This document shows positions 15,508-21,453 of a stretch of DNA of 21,453 bases, one piece after another. The notes below the pieces were generated by a model, which worked only from the letters and a program-made list of their open reading frames with translations, searched no databases and had not been told where the DNA came from. Numbering within the stretch: position 1 is the stretch's first letter; every line of letters begins with the position of its first letter. Both the position numbers and the translations under genes were made by a program. Location: positions 1 through 21,453 of the forward strand of contig DJXA01000137.1 of assembly GCA_002449555.1 (NCBI GenBank). Direction: 5' to 3'. The stretch comes from Atopobiaceae bacterium UBA7016 (GTDB lineage: Bacteria > Actinomycetota > Coriobacteriia > Coriobacteriales > Atopobiaceae).

Positions 15508-16219
15508 GACGTTCCGTTTGCGCGTTGCGTATCGCAAGGATGGCCGCCTGGCGTATCTGGGCCACCTTGAGGTCATCAACACGGTCGAGCGCTCCATCAG
15601 ACGCTCGGGGCTGCCGTTCTCCGTGGGTAACGGCTTTGCGCGGCGCATGCGCGTGCAGTTCTCGCAGGCGCTACCGGTGGGTGCCTTCTCGGAGGGGGAG
15701 TACTACGACCTCGTGCTTGAGGAGGAGGTCGACACACACGAGGCACTGGAGCTGCTGAAGGCCGCCTCTCCGTCGGCTTTGGGGCCGTATCGTGCGGCCT
15801 ACGTTCCGCGGCGTGGACCTGCGCTCGAGGCATGGCTCAACCGGTCGCTCTGGCAGGTTGAGATTCATGGCGAGGAGCTTTCCGCCGATGCCGTGAGCGA
15901 AGGCATCGCGGCGGTCAAGGAAGCCGGCAAGATCGACTTCATGCGTGGTGACAAGCCGCGCACCATCGAGACGGTGACCACGCTCGTCTCGTGGGAGGCC
16001 ACGCAAGAGGCATGGGGCGTTGCGCTGGCGCTCGAGACGCGCTCGTCAAACCTCGGTGCGCTGCGTCCCGCGGTACTCCTTGACGCGGCTTTTGGCACGG
16101 AAGCGCTTGCCGGAGCGGTGCGTTCGTCTCAGCGGGTGTGCAGAAGTGGCCAATGGCACGAGGAAAATGGGCGTCTTGTGGAGCCGTTCGACGCGAATTT
16201 TACGTGGTCATTGACGTAG
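15497..16219 (+). CDS. DUF2344 / TIGR03936 radical SAM-linked protein
   Basis: This 240-residue protein is the usual partner of TIGR03960 radical SAM enzymes and is fused to them in some bacteria. Family features seen are the opening RLRVAYRKDGRLAYLGHLEV, the segment RRSGLPFSVGNGFARRMRVQFS, and PVGAFSEGEYYDLVLEEEVD. The ATG at 15497 is chosen over a TTG at 15482 because AAGGTGAT lies just before it. It overlaps the end of the radical SAM gene by 11 bases, which implies coupled translation and probably stoichiometric production. No catalytic motif is known for the family. The -35 box of the rplU promoter overlaps its last codons. Confidence 0.9.
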   Translation: MADETFRLRVAYRKDGRLAYLGHLEVINTVERSIRRSGLPFSVGNGFARRMRVQFSQALPVGAFSEGEYYDLVLEEEVDTHEALELLKAASPSALGPYRAAYVPRRGPALEAWLNRSLWQVEIHGEELSADAVSEGIAAVKEAGKIDFMRGDKPRTIETVTTLVSWEATQEAWGVALALETRSSNLGALRPAVLLDAAFGTEALAGAVRSSQRVCRSGQWHEENGRLVEPFDANFTWSLT

Positions 16220-16239
16220 TAGGCGGGTCAGAGTAAGAT
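16211..16239 (+). promoter_or_regulatory. Near-consensus housekeeping sigma promoter for rplU-rpmA
   Basis: TTGACG (16211-16216) and TAAGAT (16234-16239) are separated by exactly 17 bp, matching the sigma-70 consensus in 10 of 12 positions. Transcription would start near 16246, giving a leader of about 33 nt. The -35 box overlaps the stop codon of the upstream gene. This is the best promoter in the window and fits the high expression needed for ribosomal proteins. Confidence 0.85.
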
Positions 16240-16278
16240 TGCGAACTGTTGCAGTCAATCAGCAATGAAGGGTTTAGT

Positions 16279-16593
16279 ATGTACGCTATCGTTTCCACTG
16301 GTGGCAAGCAGTACAAGGTTGCCGAAGGTGACGTCATCGACGTCGAGAAGCTTGAGGCAGAGCCTGGCGACAAGGTTGAGCTTGACGTTCTTCTGCTTGC
16401 CGATGGCGCGGGCAAGGTCGTCGCAGCCGACGAGCTGGCCAACGCCAAGGTCTCTGCCGAGGTCATCGAGCAATTCAGGGGCAAGAAGGTTCTCGTCTTC
16501 AAGCTCAAGAAGCGCAAGCGCTATCACCGCACGCAGGGTCATCGTCAGTATCTGACGAAGCTCCAGATTACCTCGCTTCCCAGCGCTGAGTAG
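16279..16593 (+). CDS. rplU: Large ribosomal subunit protein bL21
   Basis: This 104-residue protein binds 23S rRNA in the 50S subunit. It begins MYAIVSTGGKQYKVAEGDVI, which is nearly diagnostic of L21, and carries the typical basic stretch FKLKKRKRYHRTQGHRQYLT near the C-terminus. The ATG at 16279 is preferred over an in-frame TTG at 16249 because GAAGGG lies 6 to 7 bases upstream and homology starts exactly here. rpmA follows after 32 bp under the same promoter. No prp (ysxB) gene lies between them, unlike the arrangement in Firmicutes. Confidence 0.98.
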   Translation: MYAIVSTGGKQYKVAEGDVIDVEKLEAEPGDKVELDVLLLADGAGKVVAADELANAKVSAEVIEQFRGKKVLVFKLKKRKRYHRTQGHRQYLTKLQITSLPSAE

Positions 16594-16625
16594 TTCGCTC
16601 CCGAGAAAGTAAGGCAGGTACCATC

Positions 16626-16874
16626 ATGGCACATAAGAAGGGTCTCGGTTCTTCGCGCAACGGTCGCGACTCCAACGCCCAGCGCCTCGGCGTCAAGATC
16701 TATGGCGGCCAGGCCATCAAGACCGGTCAGATCATCGTTCGCCAGCGCGGCACCCACTTCACCCCTGGTGACAACGTGGGCATCGGCAAGGACGACACGC
16801 TGTTCGCTCTCGCTGACGGCACCGTCGAGTTTGTCAAGGGCGCCAAGCACTACGTGCACGTCCGCACCGCGTAG
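16626..16874 (+). CDS. rpmA: Large ribosomal subunit protein bL27
   Basis: This 82-residue protein lies near the peptidyl-transferase centre. It begins directly with MAHKKGLGSSRNGRDSNAQR, so it lacks the cleavable N-terminal extension of Firmicutes L27. That agrees with the absence of a prp protease gene beside it. The conserved block RQRGTHFTPGDNVGIGKDDTLFAL follows. AAGGCAGG precedes the ATG. The gene ends 21 bp before a strong terminator, closing the rplU-rpmA unit. Confidence 0.98.
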   Translation: MAHKKGLGSSRNGRDSNAQRLGVKIYGGQAIKTGQIIVRQRGTHFTPGDNVGIGKDDTLFALADGTVEFVKGAKHYVHVRTA

Positions 16875-16895
16875 TCTTAGGCGATAGAGACAGAC

Positions 16896-16924
16896 AAGGG
16901 CCCCGCTTCGGTGGGGCCCTTTTC
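16896..16924 (+). terminator. Intrinsic terminator after rpmA with UUCG tetraloop
   Basis: The stem AAGGGCCCC (16896-16904) pairs with GGGGCCCTT (16913-16921) and is extended by a G-T wobble and a C-G pair closing a TTCG tetraloop (16907-16910). A run of T residues overlaps and follows the right arm. This is a textbook rho-independent terminator. Confidence 0.93.
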
Positions 16925-16954
16925 GTTGTATCGCGGGGCGGTACCGTCACTCAC

Positions 16955-17004
16955 CCTTGCGAATGTTCACATTGGTGGGCCCCTTTCTGTCAACATTCGC
17001 AAGG
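16955..17004. repeat. 13-bp perfect inverted repeat upstream of obg
   Basis: CCTTGCGAATGTT (16955-16967) and AACATTCGCAAGG (16992-17004) are exact reverse complements separated by 24 bp. No T tract follows on either strand, so it is not an ordinary terminator. It could be an operator, a structured leader for obg, or a degenerate mobile remnant. It lies about 94 bp before the obg start. Confidence 0.7.
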
Positions 17005-17055
17005 AGAAGGGGTGGGGTCATAGAGCTTTCGCCTGCGTAAACGGGCTGCGTGGGC

Positions 17056-17061
17056 TACCAT
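17056..17061 (+). promoter_or_regulatory. Possible -10 element for the obg operon
   Basis: TACCAT lies about 37 bp before the obg GTG, between the rpmA terminator and the gene, where a new promoter is required unless transcription reads through. The -35 region is not recognisable, so support is weak. Confidence 0.3.
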
Positions 17062-17097
17062 TTAGAGGTTATTGGCTTCAAAGGATAGGAGGGCTCT

Positions 17098-18492
17098 GTG
17101 CCCACCTCAACATTCACTGATCTGTGTCACATCAACGTGAAGGGCGGAGACGGCGGCGCTGGCTGCATGTCGTTTCGTCGCGAGGCGTTTGTCCCCAAGG
17201 GCGGCCCCGACGGCGGAGACGGCGGCAATGGCGGCAACGTCATTCTTGAGTGCGACCCGCAGCTGTCCTCGCTGATCGATTACCGCTACAAGCATCACTT
17301 CCGTGCTACCCGCGGCACGCATGGCCAGGGCGCTCGTCGCCACGGCAAGGCGGGGGAGGACCTCGTGTTGCGCGTGCCCATGGGCACCGTCGTGCGCGAG
17401 CTTGACCCCGACACCATGACGCCCATATACGACCTGGCAGACCTCACACAGCCGGGTGAGCGCGTGGTGGTGGCGCCCGGCGGCAATGGCGGGCGCGGCA
17501 ACATTCACTTCGTCACCTCGGTGCGCCGTGCGCCTGCGTTTGCCGAGAAGGGCGAGCCGGCGCTCGAGCACTGGATTGAGCTCGAGATGAAGCTCATGGC
17601 CGACGCCGCCCTCGTGGGTATGCCGTCGGTGGGGAAGAGCTCGCTCATCGCGCGCCTCTCCGCGGCGCGTCCGAAGATCGCCGACTACCCCTTCACCACG
17701 CTCGTTCCCAACCTAGGCGTGGTACGCGCCAAGTCGGGCGAGTCGTTCGTGGCGGCCGACGTCCCGGGCCTCATCGAGGGCGCAAGCGAGGGCCGAGGAC
17801 TTGGCCATGAGTTCCTGCGCCACATCGAGCGCACGGCGCTTATCCTGCACGTGGTTGATGTGACGGGCGGCTATGAGGGCCGTGACGCCGTGGAGGACTA
17901 CGAGACCATCAACGCCGAGCTCGCGGCCTATGCGCAGGAGCTCGCCGATCGTCCGCAGATCGTGGTTGCCAACAAGTGCGACATGCCGGGCACCGAAGAC
18001 GCTGTGCAGGCGCTGAAGGAGCGGGCCGAAGCAGACGGCAGGAAGTTCTTTGCCGTGTCAGCCGTGACGGGCCAGGGCCTTGACCAGCTGGTGAGCGTGA
18101 CGGCCGCTGAGGTCGCACGCCTGCGCTCCGAGCTCGCCCAGACCGAGCCCTCTGAGGACTACAGCGCGGTGTACGAGCGTCAGCGCCAGCGTCGCGACCG
18201 TACCATCAGCATCTCGCGCGACAGCTCGGGCGCCTGGCGCGTCACCGGCGGTGCCATCGAGCGCATGGTGGTGCAGACCGACTGGGAGAACGACGAGGCG
18301 GTCCTGTACCTGCAGCACCGTTTCGAGCGCATCGGCCTTGACGAGAAGCTCGCCAAGCACGGCGCCAAGCAGGGCGACGAGGTGCGCATCCTGGGCTTCG
18401 AGTTCACCTACGAGGGCGAGACCGAGGACGACTATACCGAGCTCGACGAGTCCGTTGAGCTGCTGGACGAGGCTGAAGACGAAGAGGAGTAG
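17098..18492 (+). CDS. obgE: Obg family GTPase (CgtA)
   Basis: Obg is an essential GTPase in 50S assembly and stress signalling. The 464-residue protein has the glycine-rich Obg fold at about residues 1-160 (VKGGDGGAGCMSFRREAFVP), then the G domain. Its motifs are G1 GMPSVGKSS (from Gly174), G3 in DVPGLIEGASEGRGLGHEFL, G4 NKCD and G5 SAV. A C-terminal OCT domain ends with GDEVRILGFEFTYE, followed by an acidic tail. The G1 loop has PSVGKS where many homologues have PNAGKS. It starts at GTG, supported by AGGAGGG six bases upstream. proB follows after 3 bp, so the two are co-translated. An inverted repeat and a possible -10 box lie in the 173-bp gap between the rpmA terminator and this gene. Confidence 0.97.
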   Translation: MPTSTFTDLCHINVKGGDGGAGCMSFRREAFVPKGGPDGGDGGNGGNVILECDPQLSSLIDYRYKHHFRATRGTHGQGARRHGKAGEDLVLRVPMGTVVRELDPDTMTPIYDLADLTQPGERVVVAPGGNGGRGNIHFVTSVRRAPAFAEKGEPALEHWIELEMKLMADAALVGMPSVGKSSLIARLSAARPKIADYPFTTLVPNLGVVRAKSGESFVAADVPGLIEGASEGRGLGHEFLRHIERTALILHVVDVTGGYEGRDAVEDYETINAELAAYAQELADRPQIVVANKCDMPGTEDAVQALKERAEADGRKFFAVSAVTGQGLDQLVSVTAAEVARLRSELAQTEPSEDYSAVYERQRQRRDRTISISRDSSGAWRVTGGAIERMVVQTDWENDEAVLYLQHRFERIGLDEKLAKHGAKQGDEVRILGFEFTYEGETEDDYTELDESVELLDEAEDEEE

Positions 18493-18495
18493 GCC

Positions 18496-19596
18496 ATGCT
18501 CGTGGTGGTGAAGGTTGGTTCGTCTACCCTCGTGGATGCGCGCGGGGCGGTTGACCGCTCCTACATCCGCACGCTCTGCGACCAGGTGGCCCGGCTCGTG
18601 GAGCAGGGGCACCGGGTGATCGTGGTCACCTCAGGCGCTGCGGCGGCTGGCCGCGAGCGTCTGGGCTTCACTAGCCGCCCGAGCGACATTCCGAGCCTGC
18701 AGGCGTGCGCCGCTGCGGGCCAAGCCGCCTTGACCGAGGCTTACGCGGACGTGCTCGCTGAGCGCGGCATCCCGTGCGCACAGGTCCTGCTGACCCGCCG
18801 CGACGTGGTGGACCGCGAAGGCTACCTCAACGCGCGCAACACGCTCGAGCGCCTGCTTGAGCTGGGCGCGGTTCCCGTGGTCAACGAGAACGATACCGTG
18901 TCGGTGGCGGAGTTTGCTTTTGGCGACAACGACATGCTGGGCGCGATCGTCAGCGCCCTCGTTGGTGCCGATCTCTACGTTATTTGCTCTGACGTCGAGG
19001 GTCTGTTCACGGCCAACCCGCAGGTCGACCCGACGGCATCGCTTGTGGAGCGCGTCGAGCGCATCGATACGCAGGTCTCGCAAATGGCGGGCGGTGCCGG
19101 CTCTTCGGTGGGCACGGGCGGCATGGCGTCGAAGCTTCGTGCGGCGCGCGCCATGATTGCAGCGGGCATCCCCATGGTCATCTGCCAAGGACGCGCGGCC
19201 GACGTGGTCACGCGCGTCGTCTCGGGCGAGGCCGTGGGCACGCGCTTCGAGGCGCCTGTCGGCTCCTCTCGCGAGCGCGGCGTCAAGCTGTGGATTGGCC
19301 TCGCCGAGGTGCCGCAAGGCTCGCTCGTGCTGGACGAGGGGGCCTGCCGGGCAGTGCTCGACCGCGGCGCCTCCATCCTTCCCGTGGGCATCGTGCGCGC
19401 GGAGGGCACCTTCAAGGTAGGCGACGTGGTGAACGTGGTGAGCGAGCAGGGCGACCTGCTCGGACGCGGCGTGACGCGCTATTCGTCCGAGGACATCGCG
19501 CGTGTGCACGGCCTTAAGCTTGAGGTGATCGCGCGCTTCATGCCCGAGAAGGACGGCCAGCCCGCGGTGCATCGCGACGAGCTGCTCGTATTCTGA
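18496..19596 (+). CDS. proB: Glutamate 5-kinase with PUA domain
   Basis: ProB phosphorylates glutamate to glutamyl 5-phosphate, the first step of proline synthesis. In the 366-residue protein the amino-acid kinase domain (about 1-255) opens VVVKVGSSTLV and contains SGAAAAGRERLG, VVNENDTVSV, FGDNDMLGAIVSALVGADL and GTGGMASKLRAA. The C-terminal PUA domain (about 275-360) ends with the family-typical RDELLVF. The start follows GAGGAGTAGG after the obg stop. The stop codon overlaps an ATG by one base. The second enzyme of the pathway, proA, commonly lies between proB and nadD, but nothing of it is present here, so it must be elsewhere if the pathway is complete. Confidence 0.97.
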   Translation: MLVVVKVGSSTLVDARGAVDRSYIRTLCDQVARLVEQGHRVIVVTSGAAAAGRERLGFTSRPSDIPSLQACAAAGQAALTEAYADVLAERGIPCAQVLLTRRDVVDREGYLNARNTLERLLELGAVPVVNENDTVSVAEFAFGDNDMLGAIVSALVGADLYVICSDVEGLFTANPQVDPTASLVERVERIDTQVSQMAGGAGSSVGTGGMASKLRAARAMIAAGIPMVICQGRAADVVTRVVSGEAVGTRFEAPVGSSRERGVKLWIGLAEVPQGSLVLDEGACRAVLDRGASILPVGIVRAEGTFKVGDVVNVVSEQGDLLGRGVTRYSSEDIARVHGLKLEVIARFMPEKDGQPAVHRDELLVF

Positions 19597-19610
19597 TGGC
19601 GGGAGGAACC

Positions 19611-20330
19611 ATGCATCCCAAGGGTCAGGAAGAGGCCTTGGCGTTTGACGAGCGGGAATGGGGCGACCTGCCGCCGCTGGGCGAGGATCCGAGCCGCACG
19701 TATCGGCTGGGCATCATGGGCGGCACGTTTGACCCCATCCATCACGGTCACCTGGTTGCCGCCGAGCAGGCCTTTGATGACCTCAACCTTGACGTGGTGG
19801 TCTTCATGCCGGCGGGCAGGCCGGCTTTCAAGCAGAACAAGAAGGTTACCTCAGGTGAGGACCGCTACGCCATGACGCTTCTGGCGACGGCCGACAACCC
19901 GCACTTCACGGCGAGCCGCTTCGAGGTGGACCGCGAGGGCGTGACCTATACGGCCGACACGCTCGAGCTGCTGCGCGCGCTGTATCCCGCAAACGTCGAG
20001 CTGTACTTCATCACGGGCGCCGACGCCATTGCCGATGTGGTGCGCTGGAAGGACGCGGGCCGTATCGGCGCAAACGCGAAGCTGGTAGGAGCCACGCGTC
20101 CGGGCTACGACCTGGCACGCGCCCAAGAGGCCATCGAGGAGTCTCCGTACACCTTTGACGTGACGTACCTGGAGGTGCCGGCACTCGCCATCTCGTCGAG
20201 CTATCTGCGCGAGCGCGTCATGGCGGGGCAGAGCTTGCGTTATTTGACCCCTGACCAGGTCACGGGGTACATCCATAAGCACGGACTGTACGGCGCATCT
20301 GGCGGGCGCTATGGGCAGGCAAGGAGGTAG
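19611..20330 (+). CDS. nadD: Nicotinate-nucleotide adenylyltransferase
   Basis: NadD adenylylates nicotinate mononucleotide to deamido-NAD in NAD synthesis. The nucleotidyltransferase signature GGTFDPIHHGH spans residues 37-47 of the 239-residue protein, and the second motif ISSSYLRERV near the C-terminus matches ISSTxIR. The ATG at 19611 is chosen because GGGAGGAA lies directly before it. An ATG at 19596 overlapping the proB stop would add five residues but has no ribosome binding site. Either way about 30 residues precede the catalytic core, more than in most homologues. The end of the gene carries the ribosome binding site of the next gene. Confidence 0.95.
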   Translation: MHPKGQEEALAFDEREWGDLPPLGEDPSRTYRLGIMGGTFDPIHHGHLVAAEQAFDDLNLDVVVFMPAGRPAFKQNKKVTSGEDRYAMTLLATADNPHFTASRFEVDREGVTYTADTLELLRALYPANVELYFITGADAIADVVRWKDAGRIGANAKLVGATRPGYDLARAQEAIEESPYTFDVTYLEVPALAISSSYLRERVMAGQSLRYLTPDQVTGYIHKHGLYGASGGRYGQARR

Positions 20331-20332
20331 CG

Positions 20333-20980
20333 ATGGCAGAGATGTGGTCATGGAAGTCGGGCGTGAAGCACAAGTACAGCAAGGCGGAGCGCACGATTCT
20401 GGAAACGCTGGAGCGCGACCTCTCCAAGCACATGGAGAAGTCCAAGCCGGGCCGCTACGCGCATTCGCTTTCGGTGGCGCGCACGGCCGAGCAGATGGCG
20501 CTTGCCTATGACGTGGATCCGTTCTGCGCGTTGGCGGCTGGCGTCCTACACGACTGGGACAAGGTGCTTTCGCGCGAGCAGCAGATTGAGAAGGCCAAGG
20601 AGTACCGTATCGACCTTGGTGTGTCCTACGACCTGGTCCAGCCGCTGCTGCACGGCATGACGGCCGCGGCGTCGCTCAGGGAGGTCTATCCCAAGCTTCC
20701 CACCCAGGTGTGGCAGGCTATCGCGCGCCACACGCTGGGTGCTGCCGACATGACGCCGCTCGACATGGTGGTGTTCGTGGCCGACGGCATCGAGCCTCGG
20801 CGCAAGTCAGTGCCGGCCATCGTGGCCACGCGCACCCTGGTTGAGGAGCACGCAAAGCTTGACGACATCTATTGGTCGTCGTTCTACCAAGGTGTGGCGT
20901 ACGTGGTTGAGACGCAACGCTACCTGTACCCCGGCACGCTGGACATTTACAATGAGCTTGTGCTTGCGCGCAAGCGGTAA
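20333..20980 (+). CDS. yqeK: HD-domain hydrolase, YqeK family (probable symmetrical Ap4A hydrolase)
   Basis: The YqeK family cleaves diadenosine tetraphosphate to two ADP molecules and normally lies between nadD and rsfS, exactly as here. The 215-residue protein has the HD metal-binding residues His44 (in RYAHSLSVARTAEQMA), His73-Asp74 (AGVLHDWDK), a later LLHGMTAA, and IARHTLG with MVVFVADGIEPRR. A basic N-terminal stretch of about 40 residues precedes the domain and is longer than in typical members. AAGGAGG (20321-20327), inside the end of nadD, precedes the ATG, and the gap to nadD is only 2 bp. Confidence 0.93.
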   Translation: MAEMWSWKSGVKHKYSKAERTILETLERDLSKHMEKSKPGRYAHSLSVARTAEQMALAYDVDPFCALAAGVLHDWDKVLSREQQIEKAKEYRIDLGVSYDLVQPLLHGMTAAASLREVYPKLPTQVWQAIARHTLGAADMTPLDMVVFVADGIEPRRKSVPAIVATRTLVEEHAKLDDIYWSSFYQGVAYVVETQRYLYPGTLDIYNELVLARKR

Positions 20981-21005
20981 GGCTATCAGAAAGGAAACTA
21001 CGCAG

Positions 21006-21419
21006 ATGGCAGTTACATCGCTGGAGCTCGCGAAGGTGGCGGCGGTTGCCGCCGACGACAAGAAGGCAACGGACATCTCGCTCATCGACCTGACCGGTCT
21101 GTCGGACATGTGCGACTACTTCCTCATCTGCACGGCCGCCAACCGTCCGCAGCTCGATGCGGTTATCGAGGCCATTGAGGAGAAGGTCAAGGCCAACTGT
21201 GGCGAGAAGCCGCTGGCCGTTGAGGGCCGCGCCGGCTCTAACTGGGTGCTGATCGACTACGGCTCGGTGGTGGCGCACGTCTTCAAACCCGAAGTGCGCG
21301 ACTTCTATCGTCTTGACCGCCTGTGGGGCGAGGCGCCGCGCGTGCGTCTGGGCCTTGAGGGCGAGATGCCCGAGCAGAGCTGGGAGCCCGAAGCTCCCTT
21401 GGAGGATCCGTCGCTATAA
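21006..21419 (+). CDS. rsfS: Ribosomal silencing factor RsfS
   Basis: RsfS binds L14 on the 50S subunit and blocks joining with the 30S subunit when nutrients are limited. The 137-residue protein has the family blocks SLELAKVAAVAADDKKATDI, LSDMCDYFLICTAANRPQ, GRAGSNWVLIDYGSVVAHVF and FYRLDRLW. The frame is open further upstream within yqeK, but the ATG at 21006, with AAAGGAAA 8 to 10 bases before it, gives the normal length and N-terminus. About 20 acidic, proline-containing residues extend the C-terminus. It is the last gene of the obg-proB-nadD-yqeK-rsfS run. Confidence 0.96.
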   Translation: MAVTSLELAKVAAVAADDKKATDISLIDLTGLSDMCDYFLICTAANRPQLDAVIEAIEEKVKANCGEKPLAVEGRAGSNWVLIDYGSVVAHVFKPEVRDFYRLDRLWGEAPRVRLGLEGEMPEQSWEPEAPLEDPSL

Positions 21420-21431
21420 TTGTTGCGGTTG

Positions 21432-21437
21432 TTGACG
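21432..21437 (+). promoter_or_regulatory. TTGACG -35-like box at the window edge
   Basis: TTGACG lies in the 34 bases after rsfS. A matching -10 would fall just outside the window (about 21455), so this may be the start of a promoter for the next transcription unit. It cannot be confirmed from what is visible. Confidence 0.3.
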
Positions 21438-21453
21438 CGGGGAGGCCCGTTTT

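Noticed and set aside
16911..17120. A 69-codon frame between the rpmA terminator and obg
   Set aside because: It begins inside the terminator hairpin, crosses the inverted repeat and overlaps the obg start. No family resemblance.
1..21453. Mobile element, prophage, defence or toxin-antitoxin genes
   Set aside because: No transposase, integrase, phage, restriction or toxin-like protein is encoded; all genes are co-directional core functions with uniform composition.

Overview
The window is about 21 kb of high-GC DNA in which every gene I can support lies on the + strand, with short gaps, translational overlaps and mostly strong AGGAGG-type ribosome binding sites. Gene content and order suggest a high-GC Gram-positive bacterium, most likely an actinobacterium of the class Coriobacteriia (Olsenella, Collinsella or Atopobium relatives). 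The reasons are a CtpE-like P-type ATPase, a rod-shape operon, and a Firmicutes-like TIGR03960/DUF2344-rplU-rpmA-obg-proB-nadD-yqeK-rsfS order without the Firmicutes L27 protease gene prp. That assignment is inference.

Layout. (1) 1-4010: the 3' end of a cation P-type ATPase, then a full-length aconitase whose [4Fe-4S] cysteines are all present. (2) 4011-4573: the only long intergenic stretch. It holds a 35-bp near-perfect palindrome, an array of four degenerate 52-bp units with internal dyad symmetry, and a structured leader in front of the next gene. (3) 4574-6646: a cyclophilin and a TPR/one-TM/extracytoplasmic-domain protein. (4) 6709-12597: the elongasome genes mreB, mreC, mreD, class B PBP2 and rodA, for lateral wall synthesis. 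(5) 12644-16219: a DUF697-domain protein, then a cobalamin-type radical SAM protein (TIGR03960) and its usual partner DUF2344/TIGR03936, joined by overlaps. (6) 16211-16924: a near-consensus promoter, rplU, rpmA and a clear intrinsic terminator, forming a compact L21-L27 transcription unit. (7) 16955-21419: an inverted repeat, then obg, proB, nadD, yqeK and rsfS as one tightly packed unit covering ribosome assembly, proline and NAD synthesis, Ap4A turnover and ribosome silencing.

The region is essentially core chromosome. I see no phage, insertion sequence, CRISPR array, toxin-antitoxin or defence genes, and no rRNA or tRNA inside the window. The best candidates for undescribed biology are the structured repeat array at 4153-4346, the TPR-transmembrane protein next to mreB, and the uncharacterised DUF697/radical SAM/DUF2344 cluster between the shape genes and the ribosomal protein genes.
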